A stretch of DNA of 64,000 nucleotides from an uncultured Lachnospiraceae bacterium (GCA_947086895.1 CAMUAR010000012.1:1-64000), one strand, 5' to 3'. Counted from the stretch's first letter, positions 17,119 through 27,625 are shown. The notes: a model not told the origin generated them from the sequence alone. Program-made: numbers and translations.

Positions 17119-18132
17119 TTAAACAGAATCTTCTGGCTTTACTTCTTTCATCTCTTCCCTGTCATGATTCATCTCCACTATAGAGGCAAGATAAATTGGC
17201 CGGTTTTTCACCTCAAGATAAATTTTTCCCAAATACTGTCCGAGAATACCCATGCAAAACAGCTGCACGCCGCTGATGCCAAGCACCATGCAGGCGAGGG
17301 AAGGCCATCCTCCCACCGGGTCGCCCCACAGGAGCGTCTTGATAATAATATAAACAATTGTGATAAACGCTCCGATGCAAAACAGCACTCCGATCCCAGA
17401 AACAAGCGCGAGCGGAACTGTGGAAAAACCGATAATTCCCTCCAAAGAATACTTTAAAAGTTTCCAGAACGACCACTTTGTTTTCCCCGCCGCACGCTCA
17501 ACATTTTTATAAGGAATCCATTTTGTGTGAAAACCAACCCAGCTGAAAATTCCTTTTGTAAAACGATTGCGCTCGCTCATCTTTAAAACAGCGTCAACCA
17601 TCTGTCTGCTCATCAGCCGGTAATCCACCTCGCCATCCACCACCTCGATTTTGCTGAGCTTTGCCAGCACGCGGTAAAACTTCCGCGATACAAACGAGCG
17701 CAGTTTCGGCTCACCCTTTCTGGAAACGCGGCATGCGGCGGCGCTGTCGTACCCTTCGCTGCGGATGCTTCGATACATCTCAATAAGCAGTTTTGGCGGA
17801 TGCTGTAAATCCGCGTCAATCACCGCGACAAGATTTCCCGTCGCATGCTCAAGCCCTGCGTACATTGCCGCTTCCTTTCCAAAATTTCTTGAGAAAGAAA
17901 TATAACATACCCGTCTATCCTGCTGGCGCAGTTTTTTCATTTTTTCAAGCGTCTTGTCAACAGACCCGTCATTGACAAACAAAATCTCAAAATCCGCCTG
18001 TTCGAACATCTGTTCTGCAACCCGGCAGATCTCCTGATAAAACAGATCAATAACTTCCTCCTCATTGTAACAGGGTACGACCGCCGTTATTTTATCTTTT
18101 TTTGTATTGCTGTAATTTTCCTGTCCTTCCAC
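17119..18132 (-). CDS. GtrB/DPM1-like polyprenyl-phosphate glycosyltransferase
   Basis: A family-2 glycosyltransferase, likely placing a sugar on undecaprenyl phosphate at the inner membrane face. N-terminal GT-A domain: ITAVVPCYNEEEVIDLFY, VNDGSVDKTLEKM, and DADLQHPP (DxD-type metal site, about residue 105). Two C-terminal membrane helices follow (about 230-255 and 275-300), then a cytoplasmic tail, the layout of GtrB/YkoT/CsbB proteins. The start is GTG (18132), with GGAGGGG upstream. Length is 337 residues. In this cluster it may supply a lipid-linked sugar for decorating a wall or flagellar glycan; substrate unknown. Confidence 0.88.
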   Translation of the reverse strand: MEGQENYSNTKKDKITAVVPCYNEEEVIDLFYQEICRVAEQMFEQADFEILFVNDGSVDKTLEKMKKLRQQDRRVCYISFSRNFGKEAAMYAGLEHATGNLVAVIDADLQHPPKLLIEMYRSIRSEGYDSAAACRVSRKGEPKLRSFVSRKFYRVLAKLSKIEVVDGEVDYRLMSRQMVDAVLKMSERNRFTKGIFSWVGFHTKWIPYKNVERAAGKTKWSFWKLLKYSLEGIIGFSTVPLALVSGIGVLFCIGAFITIVYIIIKTLLWGDPVGGWPSLACMVLGISGVQLFCMGILGQYLGKIYLEVKNRPIYLASIVEMNHDREEMKEVKPEDSV

Positions 18133-18296
18133 CCTGCCCCTCCATAATTGACGGTTTGCATCTCCAATATCCAGAGTTCTTTTGTATATTTCACAATCTT
18201 CTTAATTATGCCGGATTTTATGGTTCTTGACACAAACAATAAAATTCTTATGGAACCATTTAGAATCTTCTCCCCCGAAGTGAAATGCCCTGCCGC

Positions 18297-19391
18297 CTAC
18301 AGCGCGTCTTTTAAAAATTCTATTGAATTTGCCCGCATTTTTCCAATTCTGCGCCTTAATCCAGCTTTATCCTCAATGGTAAACTGCCCCATATTTTTAA
18401 AATCTTTCCCGTCCATCAGCAGGTGTTTTTCCATGCCAAGCTCCATCAATAAATCCGATGTTCTGCTGCCGGTTTCGGAATGAAGCATCGAGATAAACGG
18501 CCGTTCGTAAATTATGGAAAACACTGTGCCGTGAAAGGAATTTGTAACCACATACTCCGCTTTTTCCATCTCGCCCAAAAATTCCCCCGGATGTTCTGTA
18601 AAAAAAGAAGGCAGCTCATTGCGGAACACTTTTCCCTGCCTTCTTTGAATAATCGGCAGACCCGTCACGACGGACAGCTTATTTGCCAGCCGCACAAGTT
18701 TTTTGTTTGTCTCCATCATATAGACTAAAATATATTTCTCTTTCCTCTCAGAAGGCACTTTGATTTCATCATACTCTGCGCGTTCCAGCAAAAGTGTTGG
18801 GTCTAACACTACCGGAACTTCCCTTCCAAACGCCTCCGACACCTCCGCCGCTGCGGATGGCTCACGCACCGACACCGCGTCAAATTTTTGTATCGCTGAT
18901 TTATACTGTTCCCTGTACTGCGCTGGAAAACGTTCTCTTCCAACGCTCGCGGCATAAGCGATTTTTTTCGCTCTCTCCTCGGCAAAATCAAGAATGTATG
19001 CCGGGTCAAAGCCCCCTGTATGATCTGGGTTCCAAACCTGATCGCTGCCGACAATATAGCAGTCAAGTCCCGGCGGGTTATTCTTTAATTCCTCCCAAGT
19101 GCGATAATCTCCAGCCATAGTTAGATTCTGATTTAAAAATGTGCGATATCTATGATATTTTATCCTTATCTTTCGCCTGCGCACTCTCTCGCTCTTTTTT
19201 GACAAATACTTCCACCGTTTCGCAGCAGTGTCAAGCTTTGGCACCTCGTACAAATGATCGATGATATCCGGGTGATAATGCACCACGCACGGCTCTGCAT
19301 CAAGCTTTTTCAGCGTTTTTTGAAGCGCCCATGTCTGAAGGGTTGCGCCGTAGTTGTGCGCATTGTGAAATGTAACAACTCCAACCTTCAT
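18297..19391 (-). CDS. Polysaccharide pyruvyl transferase family protein
   Basis: A 364-residue member of the polysaccharide pyruvyltransferase/WcaK family. Characterised members add ketal-linked pyruvate to glycans from phosphoenolpyruvate; others have unknown acceptors. Family features are VGVVTFHNAHNYGATLQTWALQKTL at the N-terminus, YIVGSDQVWNPDHTGG (about 110), YAASVGRE (about 145) and VVTNSFHGTVFSIIYERPFI (about 285), the last being the conserved catalytic-region His motif. The ATG at 19391 is the start because the conserved N-terminus begins there, although no good SD is seen. A terminator-like hairpin precedes it. Confidence 0.87.
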   Translation of the reverse strand: MKVGVVTFHNAHNYGATLQTWALQKTLKKLDAEPCVVHYHPDIIDHLYEVPKLDTAAKRWKYLSKKSERVRRRKIRIKYHRYRTFLNQNLTMAGDYRTWEELKNNPPGLDCYIVGSDQVWNPDHTGGFDPAYILDFAEERAKKIAYAASVGRERFPAQYREQYKSAIQKFDAVSVREPSAAAEVSEAFGREVPVVLDPTLLLERAEYDEIKVPSERKEKYILVYMMETNKKLVRLANKLSVVTGLPIIQRRQGKVFRNELPSFFTEHPGEFLGEMEKAEYVVTNSFHGTVFSIIYERPFISMLHSETGSRTSDLLMELGMEKHLLMDGKDFKNMGQFTIEDKAGLRRRIGKMRANSIEFLKDAL

Positions 19392-19405
19392 ATTATTTTT
19401 CGGTT

Positions 19406-19434
19406 GCAAAAACCCACTGCTTTTTCGCGGTGGG
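19406..19434 (-). terminator. Terminator-like hairpin between two glycan genes
   Basis: On the minus strand CCCAC (19417-19413 partner 19434-19430) forms a short stem followed by TTTTTGC. It would partly or wholly end transcription from the two-domain glycosyltransferase gene before the pyruvyl transferase gene. Confidence 0.55.
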
Positions 19435-19493
19435 AGGAGCAGCCATTCTCCTTTCTCTCCTCGGCAAAACAATGATAACTTACAAATTGCGGT

Positions 19494-22400
19494 TTATGAT
19501 TCGCTTTCTTCAGAAGGTTCCGACTCCAAAAAATGTTTTTCTTCCGGCTCTTCTCCTTTTACTTTCGCAAGCACAAAATCCATATCAAACAAGTTTCCTT
19601 CCACGGAAATCAAATTGACGCGCTCTTCACGAATCGCTTTGCATGGAAGTCCCTCAATCTCTTTGTTACATACAATATAATCATAGATTGTAAGATGATT
19701 TGCTACATAACTTACATTTTTCCGGTACTTTCGCTTCTCGTGATATAACACATCTTTATAGCCAAGGAAATTATAAACTTTTGGCACAGAGAAACATCCG
19801 ACAATATGATGCATCAGCCGGTCGCGGTTGGAGATATTGACCACATAATGAAACGGCGCAGTGTGAAAATATTTCTGCTTTTCAATCTCCGCCTGAGCGT
19901 TGATTGCATGGTCTGTCAAACTCCCATACCAGTTTAGCCCAAAGGCAAAAAAACAAGCAATACGGCTTTTGATCGTATAGTTTACATCAAACTGCAGCGG
20001 CATATAAAACTGCTTCCTGTCGAGCATTGCAAGCTTTGCGCTCGCCCCCTTTACATTTTGATCCTTCATGCAATAATAGAAATTATAATGTTCCGAATCA
20101 AATGCATTGTAGCGCTTCAGACGTTTGTTTGTGGCTTTGTCTTTCGCCAGACCGTTAATCATAACAAGCACATTTTCCTTGCCGTTATGCTCCACAGATT
20201 CCACCAAAAAGTCCGGTTCTTTCCCAAGGAATACACACTCGCAGACGCGGCGCGCGGTATCCGCGCTGTCATAAGGGCAATATTTTTTCTGAAATTCCCG
20301 GTAATCCGCTGGGGCATCCTCGTTGATTCTCTCAAGCAGCGATTCAACATTGTCGGCCTGCGGGAAGCCAAACGAATCCAAATCGACATACATCCCGCGG
20401 TCGCTTAAATAACTCTCCTTATCGTAGGTGAACAGCACAATTTTTTTGCCTGACACTGCATAGTCAAACATAATGCTGGAATAATCTGTAATCAGCATAT
20501 CGGTTGCATTCAAAAAATCATAAGTTTCATACTGGTCTGGAAACGGGCGTATATGGTCAAAATCATCGTAGTCCATCCCCTCTTTCACATAAGGATGCAA
20601 TTTGACAAACATCACCTGATTATCGTCCAGACCAGCATCCAGCTCGTGAAGATAATCGCTGATCTGCGCGATCTGCTTTTTGTTTTCCTTTTTAAAAAGC
20701 AGACCTCTCCACGTCGGCATATAGACAATCACCTGCGTCTCGCCAAGCTCCATCTCGTCCCGTATCGCCGCATACCGCTCCGTCTCAAAAAATGCCGAAT
20801 TCCGCGGGTAGCCGGACAGCATAACCTTTCCGTTATAAAGCTCCCTTATCATATAATCATCCAGAAATACATCTCTTGAAAATTCATTCTGGTACAACAG
20901 ATAATCCGCAATCAGGAAATTGCGCTGAATATTGCCGAGCGCATACTCCCGCTGCGGCACAATGCGTCCCATCGCCTTTAACGGCGTCCCATGCCATGTA
21001 TTTAAATAAATCTGTTCTGGTCGTTTTATATAATAACTTGGCAGGCTTGTGTCCGTGACAAGGTATCTCGCGGTCGCTAACGCCTTTAAATACTCTTTTT
21101 CCCCAAAAGGAATGATATGAACATAATCGATTCCATAGCGCAAAAATTTCTGTCTCCAAAGTTCAATAAGATCTTCTTTTAACGCCAGCGATACCGACAA
21201 CTTGCGAAATTGCTCCTCTCCCATCGCCTTGATCATCGCGAACATATTGCCCGCAACATCATCGCCGTGCTTTGACTCAAACAGCACGTCGCCCGCAGAT
21301 ACGGGATATTTCAAATAATATTTTGTATATTCCACATCGCGCGGCAGCGAAAATAGTTTGAAAAGAGGGATCTTGCTTTTTAAGTAGCGCAGTTTATGCT
21401 TCTTCTTCCAAAATCCCCGAAAAGCCGCCTTGCGTTTACGCCACCATAACTTCCCCTTCATCCGCGCGCGCAAAAGTTTTAACGGCGCCTTTTCCCGGAT
21501 CCGCAGCCATAAAAGCATCTTTTTCTTACTGCGGTAAAGCGGAAGCATCTCCCTTGTGCGCGCGGAAGCAGAATACTTTAAATACCGGTTGTTCTGCCAG
21601 CTCCTGAAATTTTTCTCAAGAAAGTCCATCGATTCGGATACCAGCGCTATCTTTAACTCAAGCTTCCCGCGGTTTTCCGGCGACAGCGCACCTTTCCTGC
21701 GGTCGTCGAACATATTGTTAAACCGCTCTAATATATGGCGGATACAAATATATTCCACTTCCTCGTAAAACTCGCTGAAATGCCCGTTTGCTTTTAAGCT
21801 TTCGACCATCTGAGAAAGGGCTTTTATAATATCAAGCGTCCGCTCGCTGAGCGTATTCAGGAAACTGCCCTCCGAAGCCCGCCGATAATTATATAAATGC
21901 TGGGTCAGAACGCCGACTTGCTGCGCTTCGCACAGCACCGGGTACATAATGGCAAGATCCTCAAACCGTATTCCCTGCGGAAACGGGTATTTTTCAATCA
22001 GACTTCTGCGGAACAGCTTGTCCCACGGAAATGGGGAAATATGCGTGAGCTGAAACTTTCTTTCATGTACATTAAAATCGGTCTCATAACTCACCATATA
22101 CGCTTTCGATTTTGTGCGGTAAAGACGTTTTGTCAGCGGGCGTTCCCGCATATCATAATAGCGGCACAAAACGACGTCGTCATTATCCTGCACCGCTTTC
22201 TCATAGAGTATCTCGCACATATTGTACGAGAGCAGATCGTCGCTGTCCGCAAAAAGTATATATTCGCCGGAAGCTTTCGAAAGCCCGTAATTGCGCGCAT
22301 GGCTTGTTCCCTGATTCTCAACCCGGTAAATATGAAAAAGTTCTGGATGTTCCGTCTTATATTCCTCAAGAATTCCCGCAGAACCATCCGTGCTCCCATC

Positions 22401-22520
22401 ATCAACCACAATCGCTTCAATCCCTTCCAGCGTCTGAGTACATACACTGTCAAGGCAGACGCGAAGATAATTCTCTGCATTGTAAACCGGTATAATAATA
22501 CTGACTTTTATTTCTGACAC
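19494..22520 (-). CDS. Two-domain transferase: family-2 glycosyltransferase plus CDP-glycerol glycerophosphotransferase
   Basis: A 1008-residue fusion. Residues 1-230 are a GT-A glycosyltransferase (VSIIIPVYNAENYLRVCLDSV, VVDDGSTDGS, YILFADSDDLL). A basic linker (about 330-395, many Arg/Lys) probably binds membrane. Residues about 400-770 carry the TagF-type motifs: YLNTWHGTPLKAMGR, GYPRNSAFF, IVYMPTWRGLLF, FVKLHPYV and MLITDYSSIMFDYAVSGKKI. The last 230 residues (ENVLVMINGLAKDKATNKRL...) are a further domain I cannot name. The GTG at 22520 is the start because GGGAGG precedes it by 9 nt and the GT domain begins there; the frame continues upstream to 22619 without support. It probably builds a polymer or linkage unit with alternating sugar and glycerol-phosphate. 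Confidence 0.88.
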   Translation of the reverse strand: MSEIKVSIIIPVYNAENYLRVCLDSVCTQTLEGIEAIVVDDGSTDGSAGILEEYKTEHPELFHIYRVENQGTSHARNYGLSKASGEYILFADSDDLLSYNMCEILYEKAVQDNDDVVLCRYYDMRERPLTKRLYRTKSKAYMVSYETDFNVHERKFQLTHISPFPWDKLFRRSLIEKYPFPQGIRFEDLAIMYPVLCEAQQVGVLTQHLYNYRRASEGSFLNTLSERTLDIIKALSQMVESLKANGHFSEFYEEVEYICIRHILERFNNMFDDRRKGALSPENRGKLELKIALVSESMDFLEKNFRSWQNNRYLKYSASARTREMLPLYRSKKKMLLWLRIREKAPLKLLRARMKGKLWWRKRKAAFRGFWKKKHKLRYLKSKIPLFKLFSLPRDVEYTKYYLKYPVSAGDVLFESKHGDDVAGNMFAMIKAMGEEQFRKLSVSLALKEDLIELWRQKFLRYGIDYVHIIPFGEKEYLKALATARYLVTDTSLPSYYIKRPEQIYLNTWHGTPLKAMGRIVPQREYALGNIQRNFLIADYLLYQNEFSRDVFLDDYMIRELYNGKVMLSGYPRNSAFFETERYAAIRDEMELGETQVIVYMPTWRGLLFKKENKKQIAQISDYLHELDAGLDDNQVMFVKLHPYVKEGMDYDDFDHIRPFPDQYETYDFLNATDMLITDYSSIMFDYAVSGKKIVLFTYDKESYLSDRGMYVDLDSFGFPQADNVESLLERINEDAPADYREFQKKYCPYDSADTARRVCECVFLGKEPDFLVESVEHNGKENVLVMINGLAKDKATNKRLKRYNAFDSEHYNFYYCMKDQNVKGASAKLAMLDRKQFYMPLQFDVNYTIKSRIACFFAFGLNWYGSLTDHAINAQAEIEKQKYFHTAPFHYVVNISNRDRLMHHIVGCFSVPKVYNFLGYKDVLYHEKRKYRKNVSYVANHLTIYDYIVCNKEIEGLPCKAIREERVNLISVEGNLFDMDFVLAKVKGEEPEEKHFLESEPSEESES

Positions 22521-22990
22521 AAGTTTTTTCCTCCCAGGCTTGTTGTCCGCCGTCCGCCGACGGCATGTTCTCCCCCAGTTACCTGCCTGCTTTCGCCGCT
22601 TGACAAAAAGAACAGACAATCTGCAAAAATTTTCCCAATGAATAAAAAATTTCTGCTGCTTATGTTAAAGAATTTAACCTTAATCCCGGCAAATATACAT
22701 AAAACGCCGTTTCACCAAAAGCTGCTGCTCTATTTTCAATATTGCTTCATCAAAGCAATGTGTGAAACCGCAAAAAAACAAGTTAATTATACTGCAAATT
22801 TGACGGGTTAGCAACATTTTCCTATTATTTTTTGGCAATTTCATGGCAGGAAGATGAAGCGATGTATCTTTCTTACCACTTGTTCTTTTTTCCACATCAA
22901 ATCCCTTTTCTTTCAATGATATTCTAACAACTTATCCGTCAAAATATCAGGAAAAATGGAACGCCGCGGCAAATTTGCCCAATTCTCTGT
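22521..22990. other. Gap upstream of the glycan cluster
   Basis: About 470 bp with no convincing gene. A 78-residue minus frame (22680-22916) has no ribosome-binding site and poor composition. A small stem-loop (ATTGCTT-TGATG-AAGCAAT near 22735-22755) is present. The promoter of the 22520 gene should lie here but I could not pick one with confidence. Confidence 0.5.
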
Positions 22991-22999
22991 GAAATCACC

Positions 23000-23064
23000 T
23001 TGCACAAATCACAGAATCTATGTTATACTTTGTCCGTTGATTCTTAATGTCGAACATATGTTTT
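23000..23064 (+). promoter_or_regulatory. Sigma-A promoter of parE with a LexA-like operator
   Basis: TTGCAC (23000-23005), an 18-nt spacer and TATACT (23024-23029) form a vegetative promoter. Just downstream, 23051-23064 reads CGAACATATGTTTT, close to the Gram-positive SOS box CGAACRNRYGTTYC. A larger inverted repeat (GTCGA...TCGAC, 23049-23072) surrounds it. An operator covering the start of the transcript would allow LexA repression; as I recall, parEC is an SOS gene in B. subtilis. Confidence 0.6.
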
Positions 23065-23196
23065 CATTCGACATCGATTGATAAAATCCGGGGAGATTCG
23101 TGTGAAAAATAAATCTTTCACGTCGCGCTTTGTGTCTGTGCGCTGCTTGACACAAATAGCTTACGCGAGAAAAGCGGCGCAGAAATGGGGATTATT

Positions 23197-25122
23197 ATGG
23201 AACAGTACACAGGAAGCCAAATTATGGTATTGGAGGGGCTGGAAGCCGTGCGCAAGCGTCCCGGCATGTACATCGGCAGCACCGGCACGAGGGGACTCCA
23301 TCACCTGATCTGGGAAATACTGGACAATGGCATTGACGAACATCTTGCTGGCTACTGCGGCAAAATTGAACTTGTTATGAGAAAAGACGGCGGAATTACT
23401 GTGACAGACCATGGGCGCGGCGTGCCGACGGACATTCATCCGACAAAAAAAATACCTACGGTTCGGGTTGTCTATACAATCCTGCATGCAGGCGGAAAAT
23501 TCGGCAACTCGGCCTATAAAGTGTCCGGCGGTCTGCACGGTGTCGGCGCCTCTGTTGTAAACGCGCTCTCTTCGCATATGATTGTTGAAATCCGCCAGGG
23601 CGGAAAAATATTCCGGGACGAATATGAAAACGGCGGGCATCCAGTCACGGAACTTGTGGAGGGGCTGCTGCCGGTCGTCGGCAAATGCAATAAATCCGAC
23701 ACCGGCACGCGCGTCACATTTTACCCGGACAGCAGTATTTTTGAGACTGTGGAATTTAAAGAAGAAACCATATGCAAACGTCTGAAAGAAGTCGCATACT
23801 TAAACCGCGGGCTGAAACTTACATTCACAAACGAATATACCGGGGAAACAAAGGTGTTTGAGGAAACAGAAGGCATCAAAAGTTTTGTCGGCTACCTGAA
23901 CCGCGAGGCGAACAAACTGCATTCTGATCCGATCTATCTTGAGGGCAAAAGCGGCGATATCGAAGTTGAGATCGCATTCCAATATACAGATAACTACACA
24001 GAACAAATCAACTCCTACTGCAACCGCATCAATGTCGTGGACGGCGGAACACTTGTCACCGGATTTAAAACAGCGCTTACCCGCGTAATGAACCAGTACG
24101 CAAGGGAACTTGGCTATCTCAAAGAAAAAGATGAAAATTTGGACGGGCGCGATATCCGCAATGGGATTGTCGCCATTCTTTCCATCAAGCACCCAGACCC
24201 GCAGTTTGAAGGACAGACAAAAACCAAACTTGGCAATACCGACGCCAAATCTGCGGTTGACGATGTATTTTCCGCGGAGGTCACGCGTTATCTCGATAAA
24301 AACATCGAGGTTCTCAAAGCGATCCTTGACAACTCCATGCGCTCCTACAGCGCAAGAAAAGCGGGCGATAAGGCGCGCAACGCCGTGTTAAAACAGTTAA
24401 ACGACGTCGATACAAAAAGCAAGCTTGCTTCCTGTTCCTCCAAAAAGCCGGAAGAATGCGAAGTGTATCTTGTTGAGGGCGATTCCGCAGGAGGCACGGT
24501 AAAGACTGCACGCAACCGCAAAACGCAGGCTGTGCTGCCGCTGCGCGGAAAAATTCTCAATGTCGAGAAGGCGACGCTCGACAAAATTCTTGTAAACAAT
24601 GAAATCAAGACAATGATCGCCTCGTTCGGCTGTGGTATCGGGGATGATTTCGACCTTTCAAAACTTCGCTATAACAAGATCATTATTCTGACCGACGCCG
24701 ATGTAGATGGCGCACATATTAGTACATTACTTCTTACCTTTTTCTACCGTTTTATGCCACAACTCATTACAAACGGTAATATTTATCTGGGTATGCCACC
24801 TTTGTACAAAGTGGAATTTGAGGATACCGAGCGCAGGAAGAAGAAGAAATCACAGTATTTATTTGATGATTTTGAGCTGGAAAAATTCCGCAAAAATGGC
24901 AAAAAAATTCTTTCTCTTCAGCGTTACAAAGGGCTTGGCGAGATGGATGCAAGCCAGCTTTGGGAGACGACTTTAAATCCTGAAACCCGCATTCTCGCGC
25001 AGGTTGCTCTCTCAGATACCGTGGAGGCAGACGAAGTTACAACGCTGCTGATGAGCAACAATGTACCGCCGCGGCGCGCTTTTATTATCGAGGAAGCAAA
25101 GTACGCGAAACTGGATGTATAA
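23197..25122 (+). CDS. parE: DNA topoisomerase IV subunit B (ParE/GyrB family)
   Basis: ATPase subunit of a type IIA topoisomerase. The GHKL ATPase domain shows EILDNGIDEHLAGY, VTDHGRGVPTDIHP and GGLHGVGASVVNALS; the transducer domain follows; the TOPRIM domain (about 420-540) has VEGDSAGGTVKTARNRKTQ, PLRGKILNVEKA and LTDADVDGAHI; the C-terminus has LQRYKGLGEMDASQLWETTLNPETR. Length 641 residues. I chose ATG at 23197 because GGGGATTATT gives it spacing; an ATG four codons earlier is possible. ParE rather than GyrB is inferred from its partner gene, which lacks a GyrA box. A stem-loop (25161-25169 with 25183-25191) lies in the 200-bp gap before parC. Confidence 0.88.
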   Translation: MEQYTGSQIMVLEGLEAVRKRPGMYIGSTGTRGLHHLIWEILDNGIDEHLAGYCGKIELVMRKDGGITVTDHGRGVPTDIHPTKKIPTVRVVYTILHAGGKFGNSAYKVSGGLHGVGASVVNALSSHMIVEIRQGGKIFRDEYENGGHPVTELVEGLLPVVGKCNKSDTGTRVTFYPDSSIFETVEFKEETICKRLKEVAYLNRGLKLTFTNEYTGETKVFEETEGIKSFVGYLNREANKLHSDPIYLEGKSGDIEVEIAFQYTDNYTEQINSYCNRINVVDGGTLVTGFKTALTRVMNQYARELGYLKEKDENLDGRDIRNGIVAILSIKHPDPQFEGQTKTKLGNTDAKSAVDDVFSAEVTRYLDKNIEVLKAILDNSMRSYSARKAGDKARNAVLKQLNDVDTKSKLASCSSKKPEECEVYLVEGDSAGGTVKTARNRKTQAVLPLRGKILNVEKATLDKILVNNEIKTMIASFGCGIGDDFDLSKLRYNKIIILTDADVDGAHISTLLLTFFYRFMPQLITNGNIYLGMPPLYKVEFEDTERRKKKKSQYLFDDFELEKFRKNGKKILSLQRYKGLGEMDASQLWETTLNPETRILAQVALSDTVEADEVTTLLMSNNVPPRRAFIIEEAKYAKLDV

Positions 25123-25324
25123 AGCGAACTTCTTTCTTCATTGAATTGACATCGAAAACTATTTTCTGCGGTATGTGTCACGGCAGAAAATATTATAAAA
25201 TTGGGGCGTGCAGAACACAAAAATAAGTTTTAAAACACGCCGGGATAAAGGAAAACACTTTCAAACTCTTTGCCCGCGCAATATACGGGTGCAAGATTAC
25301 CTTGATTAAAAATGCGAGGAAATT

Positions 25325-27565
25325 ATGAAAACAGACAATATTATACAGCTTGATTTCTCGGAGGAAATGAAAACTTCCTACCGCAATTATGCAATGAGCG
25401 TGATTATCGACCGCGCGCTGCCGGATGTGCGGGACGGTCTAAAACCGGTGCAGCGCCGTATTTTATACTCTATGACAGAACTTGGCCTTGAGCCGAAAAA
25501 ACCGCACCGCAAAAGCGCGCGTATCGTCGGAGACACCATGGGTAAATATCATCCGCACGGTGATACTTCCATCTACGACGCGCTTGTCCGTATGACGGAG
25601 GCGTACTCACTGCCGATTCCTCTGATTGACGGTCACGGCAACTTTGGATCGATCGACGGCGATCCGCCTGCGGCAATGCGCTATACAGAAGCAAGACTAT
25701 CCTTTGGCGCAATGGCTCTTCTTGACCATCTGGACCAGAATCTTGTCGATTTTATACCAAATTTTGACAACAGCGAAAAAGAGCCGAAAGTACTTCCTGC
25801 AATGCTGCCAAACCTTTTGATCAACGGAACTACTGGTATTGCGGTCGGCATGGCAACCAATATGCCTCCGCACAACCCTTCCGAAGTAATTGACGGCGTG
25901 ATTGCCTATATGGACCGCCCGGATATTTCTGTAACAGATTTAATGAAATATATTCCAGGACCAGATTTTCCGACCGGCGGCATTATCGTCAACGCCGGAG
26001 ATTTGGAATCCATCTATACAACCGGCGAGGGCAAAATTAAAATTCGCTCTGCCGTCGAAATTGAACCGTCCGACGCAGGAAGAAAAAATATTGTAATCAC
26101 GGAAATTCCATACACCTGCGCAGGAAATAAAACAAAGCTTGTGGAAAGTTTAGTCGCGCTGATGAAGGATAAAGTATTCGATGAAATTTACGATGTGCGC
26201 GATGAATCTTCAAGCGATGTGCGCATTGTAATTGAAGTGAAAAAAGACCGCGATATTGACAACCTTCTAAATGGTCTGTACAAAAAAAGTCCTATGGAAG
26301 ATACTTACAGCGTCAATATGCTGGCGGTCAAAGACAATCAGCCGATTCTGTTTCACTTAAAAACACTGATTCAGGAATTTGTGCTTTTCCAGGAAGAACT
26401 CTATACAAAACAGTATAAACACTTGTTGGAAAAAGCAGAAAAACGTCAGGAAATTGTAAATGGCTTGATCCGTGCAACAGACCTGATTGATTTGATTATC
26501 GAGATTCTGCGCGGCTCCACCTCAGTAGCCCAGGCAAAAGCCTGCTTAATGTCTGGAGATACGTCGGAAATCCGCTTCAAGTCCGAAAAATCAAAAAAAA
26601 TTGCCGCAAAGCTTGATTTTACCGAACGTCAGGCGGAAGCAATCCTCACTATGCAGCTTTCAAAATTGATCGGTCTTGAAGTTTTAAAACTGCATGAAGA
26701 AAATGAAGAATTATCAAAACAGATCGAAAGTTACAAAGAAATTCTCGGAAACAAAAAATCACTGTATAAAGTAATTAAAAATAACTTGAAAAACTACAGA
26801 AAGCAGTTTCACTGGGAGCGCCGCACAAAAATCACGCACAAAGAATCCGCAAATTACATTGAGGAAGTACGCATTGAAGATATTTATGTGCTGATTGACA
26901 AATTTGGCTACACAAAGTCCGTGGACGCCGCCACATTCTCACGCACAACAGAAGAAAGCCTGAAAGAATACGTCCATACAATACGTATGAAAAGCGACGA
27001 CCGGCTTTGTCTGTTCACAAAAGAAGGCAATATGTTCCAAATCAAAGCGTCCGCCATCCCGCGCTGCCGAATCCGCGATAAAGGCACGCTGATTCACAAT
27101 CTCTGCAAAGTTGATAAAGAAACCATTTTAATTTACCTTTCTTTTGAGGAATTATTTGAATCACAACTGCTTTTTGTGACAAAAACCGGGCTGATCAAAC
27201 TGGTGTCCGGCATTGAATTTGAAACAAACCGCTCGTCGGTTGCTTCCGCCAAGCTGGACTCGGACGATGCGATAGTATCTATCGTACCTCTTTCCGCCGC
27301 ACAAATTACCGCGGGGGAACTTAAGGTTATTCTTTTAACACGGGCTGGTCTATCTCTCGGTTTCCCGATCGGGGAAGTTCCTGAAGCAAAAAAGACTGGG
27401 CGCGGCGTAAAAGGCATTGTTCTGGAAGCTTCGGACACCGTTGAATTTTCTACCGTTGTTCCAACTGCGGCGGAAACATTTGAAATGGACGGAAAATTTT
27501 ATTCTGCAAAAAAAGTAAAAAACCGCACGCGGGGCAGCAAAGGTCAAAAAGCCTCACTGACATAG
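25325..27565 (+). CDS. parC: DNA topoisomerase IV subunit A (ParC/GyrA family)
   Basis: Breakage-reunion subunit. The catalytic tyrosine is Tyr120 in [11 protein letters not shown]; the quinolone-resistance region [18 protein letters not shown] carries Thr81 and Asp85 at the two usual resistance positions, so no obvious resistance change. The coiled gate (about 350-490) and a C-terminal beta-pinwheel (about 500-740) follow. I find no QRRGGKG-type GyrA box, the motif needed for DNA wrapping, which supports topoisomerase IV. The basic tail ([15 protein letters not shown]) may bind DNA. Length is 746 residues. SD GAGGAAATT precedes ATG. It is decatenating partner of the upstream parE. Confidence 0.87.
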   Translation: MKTDNIIQLDFSEEMKTSYRNYAMSVIIDRALPDVRDGLKPVQRRILYSMTELGLEPKKPHRKSARIVGDTMGKYHPHGDTSIYDALVRMTEAYSLPIPLIDGHGNFGSIDGDPPAAMRYTEARLSFGAMALLDHLDQNLVDFIPNFDNSEKEPKVLPAMLPNLLINGTTGIAVGMATNMPPHNPSEVIDGVIAYMDRPDISVTDLMKYIPGPDFPTGGIIVNAGDLESIYTTGEGKIKIRSAVEIEPSDAGRKNIVITEIPYTCAGNKTKLVESLVALMKDKVFDEIYDVRDESSSDVRIVIEVKKDRDIDNLLNGLYKKSPMEDTYSVNMLAVKDNQPILFHLKTLIQEFVLFQEELYTKQYKHLLEKAEKRQEIVNGLIRATDLIDLIIEILRGSTSVAQAKACLMSGDTSEIRFKSEKSKKIAAKLDFTERQAEAILTMQLSKLIGLEVLKLHEENEELSKQIESYKEILGNKKSLYKVIKNNLKNYRKQFHWERRTKITHKESANYIEEVRIEDIYVLIDKFGYTKSVDAATFSRTTEESLKEYVHTIRMKSDDRLCLFTKEGNMFQIKASAIPRCRIRDKGTLIHNLCKVDKETILIYLSFEELFESQLLFVTKTGLIKLVSGIEFETNRSSVASAKLDSDDAIVSIVPLSAAQITAGELKVILLTRAGLSLGFPIGEVPEAKKTGRGVKGIVLEASDTVEFSTVVPTAAETFEMDGKFYSAKKVKNRTRGSKGQKASLT

Positions 27566-27625
27566 CAGACTGCACATCAAACAAGCACCACAAATTATCT
27601 GTGATAAAAATCTTTTCATTTATCA

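Noticed and set aside
22680..22916. 78-residue minus-strand frame
   Set aside because: No ribosome-binding site, Lys/Phe-rich low-quality composition, intergenic position.
23197..27565. DNA gyrase gyrB-gyrA
   Set aside because: The A subunit lacks a recognisable GyrA box (QRRGGKG-type), so topoisomerase IV is the better call. Paralogue comparison in the full genome would settle it.
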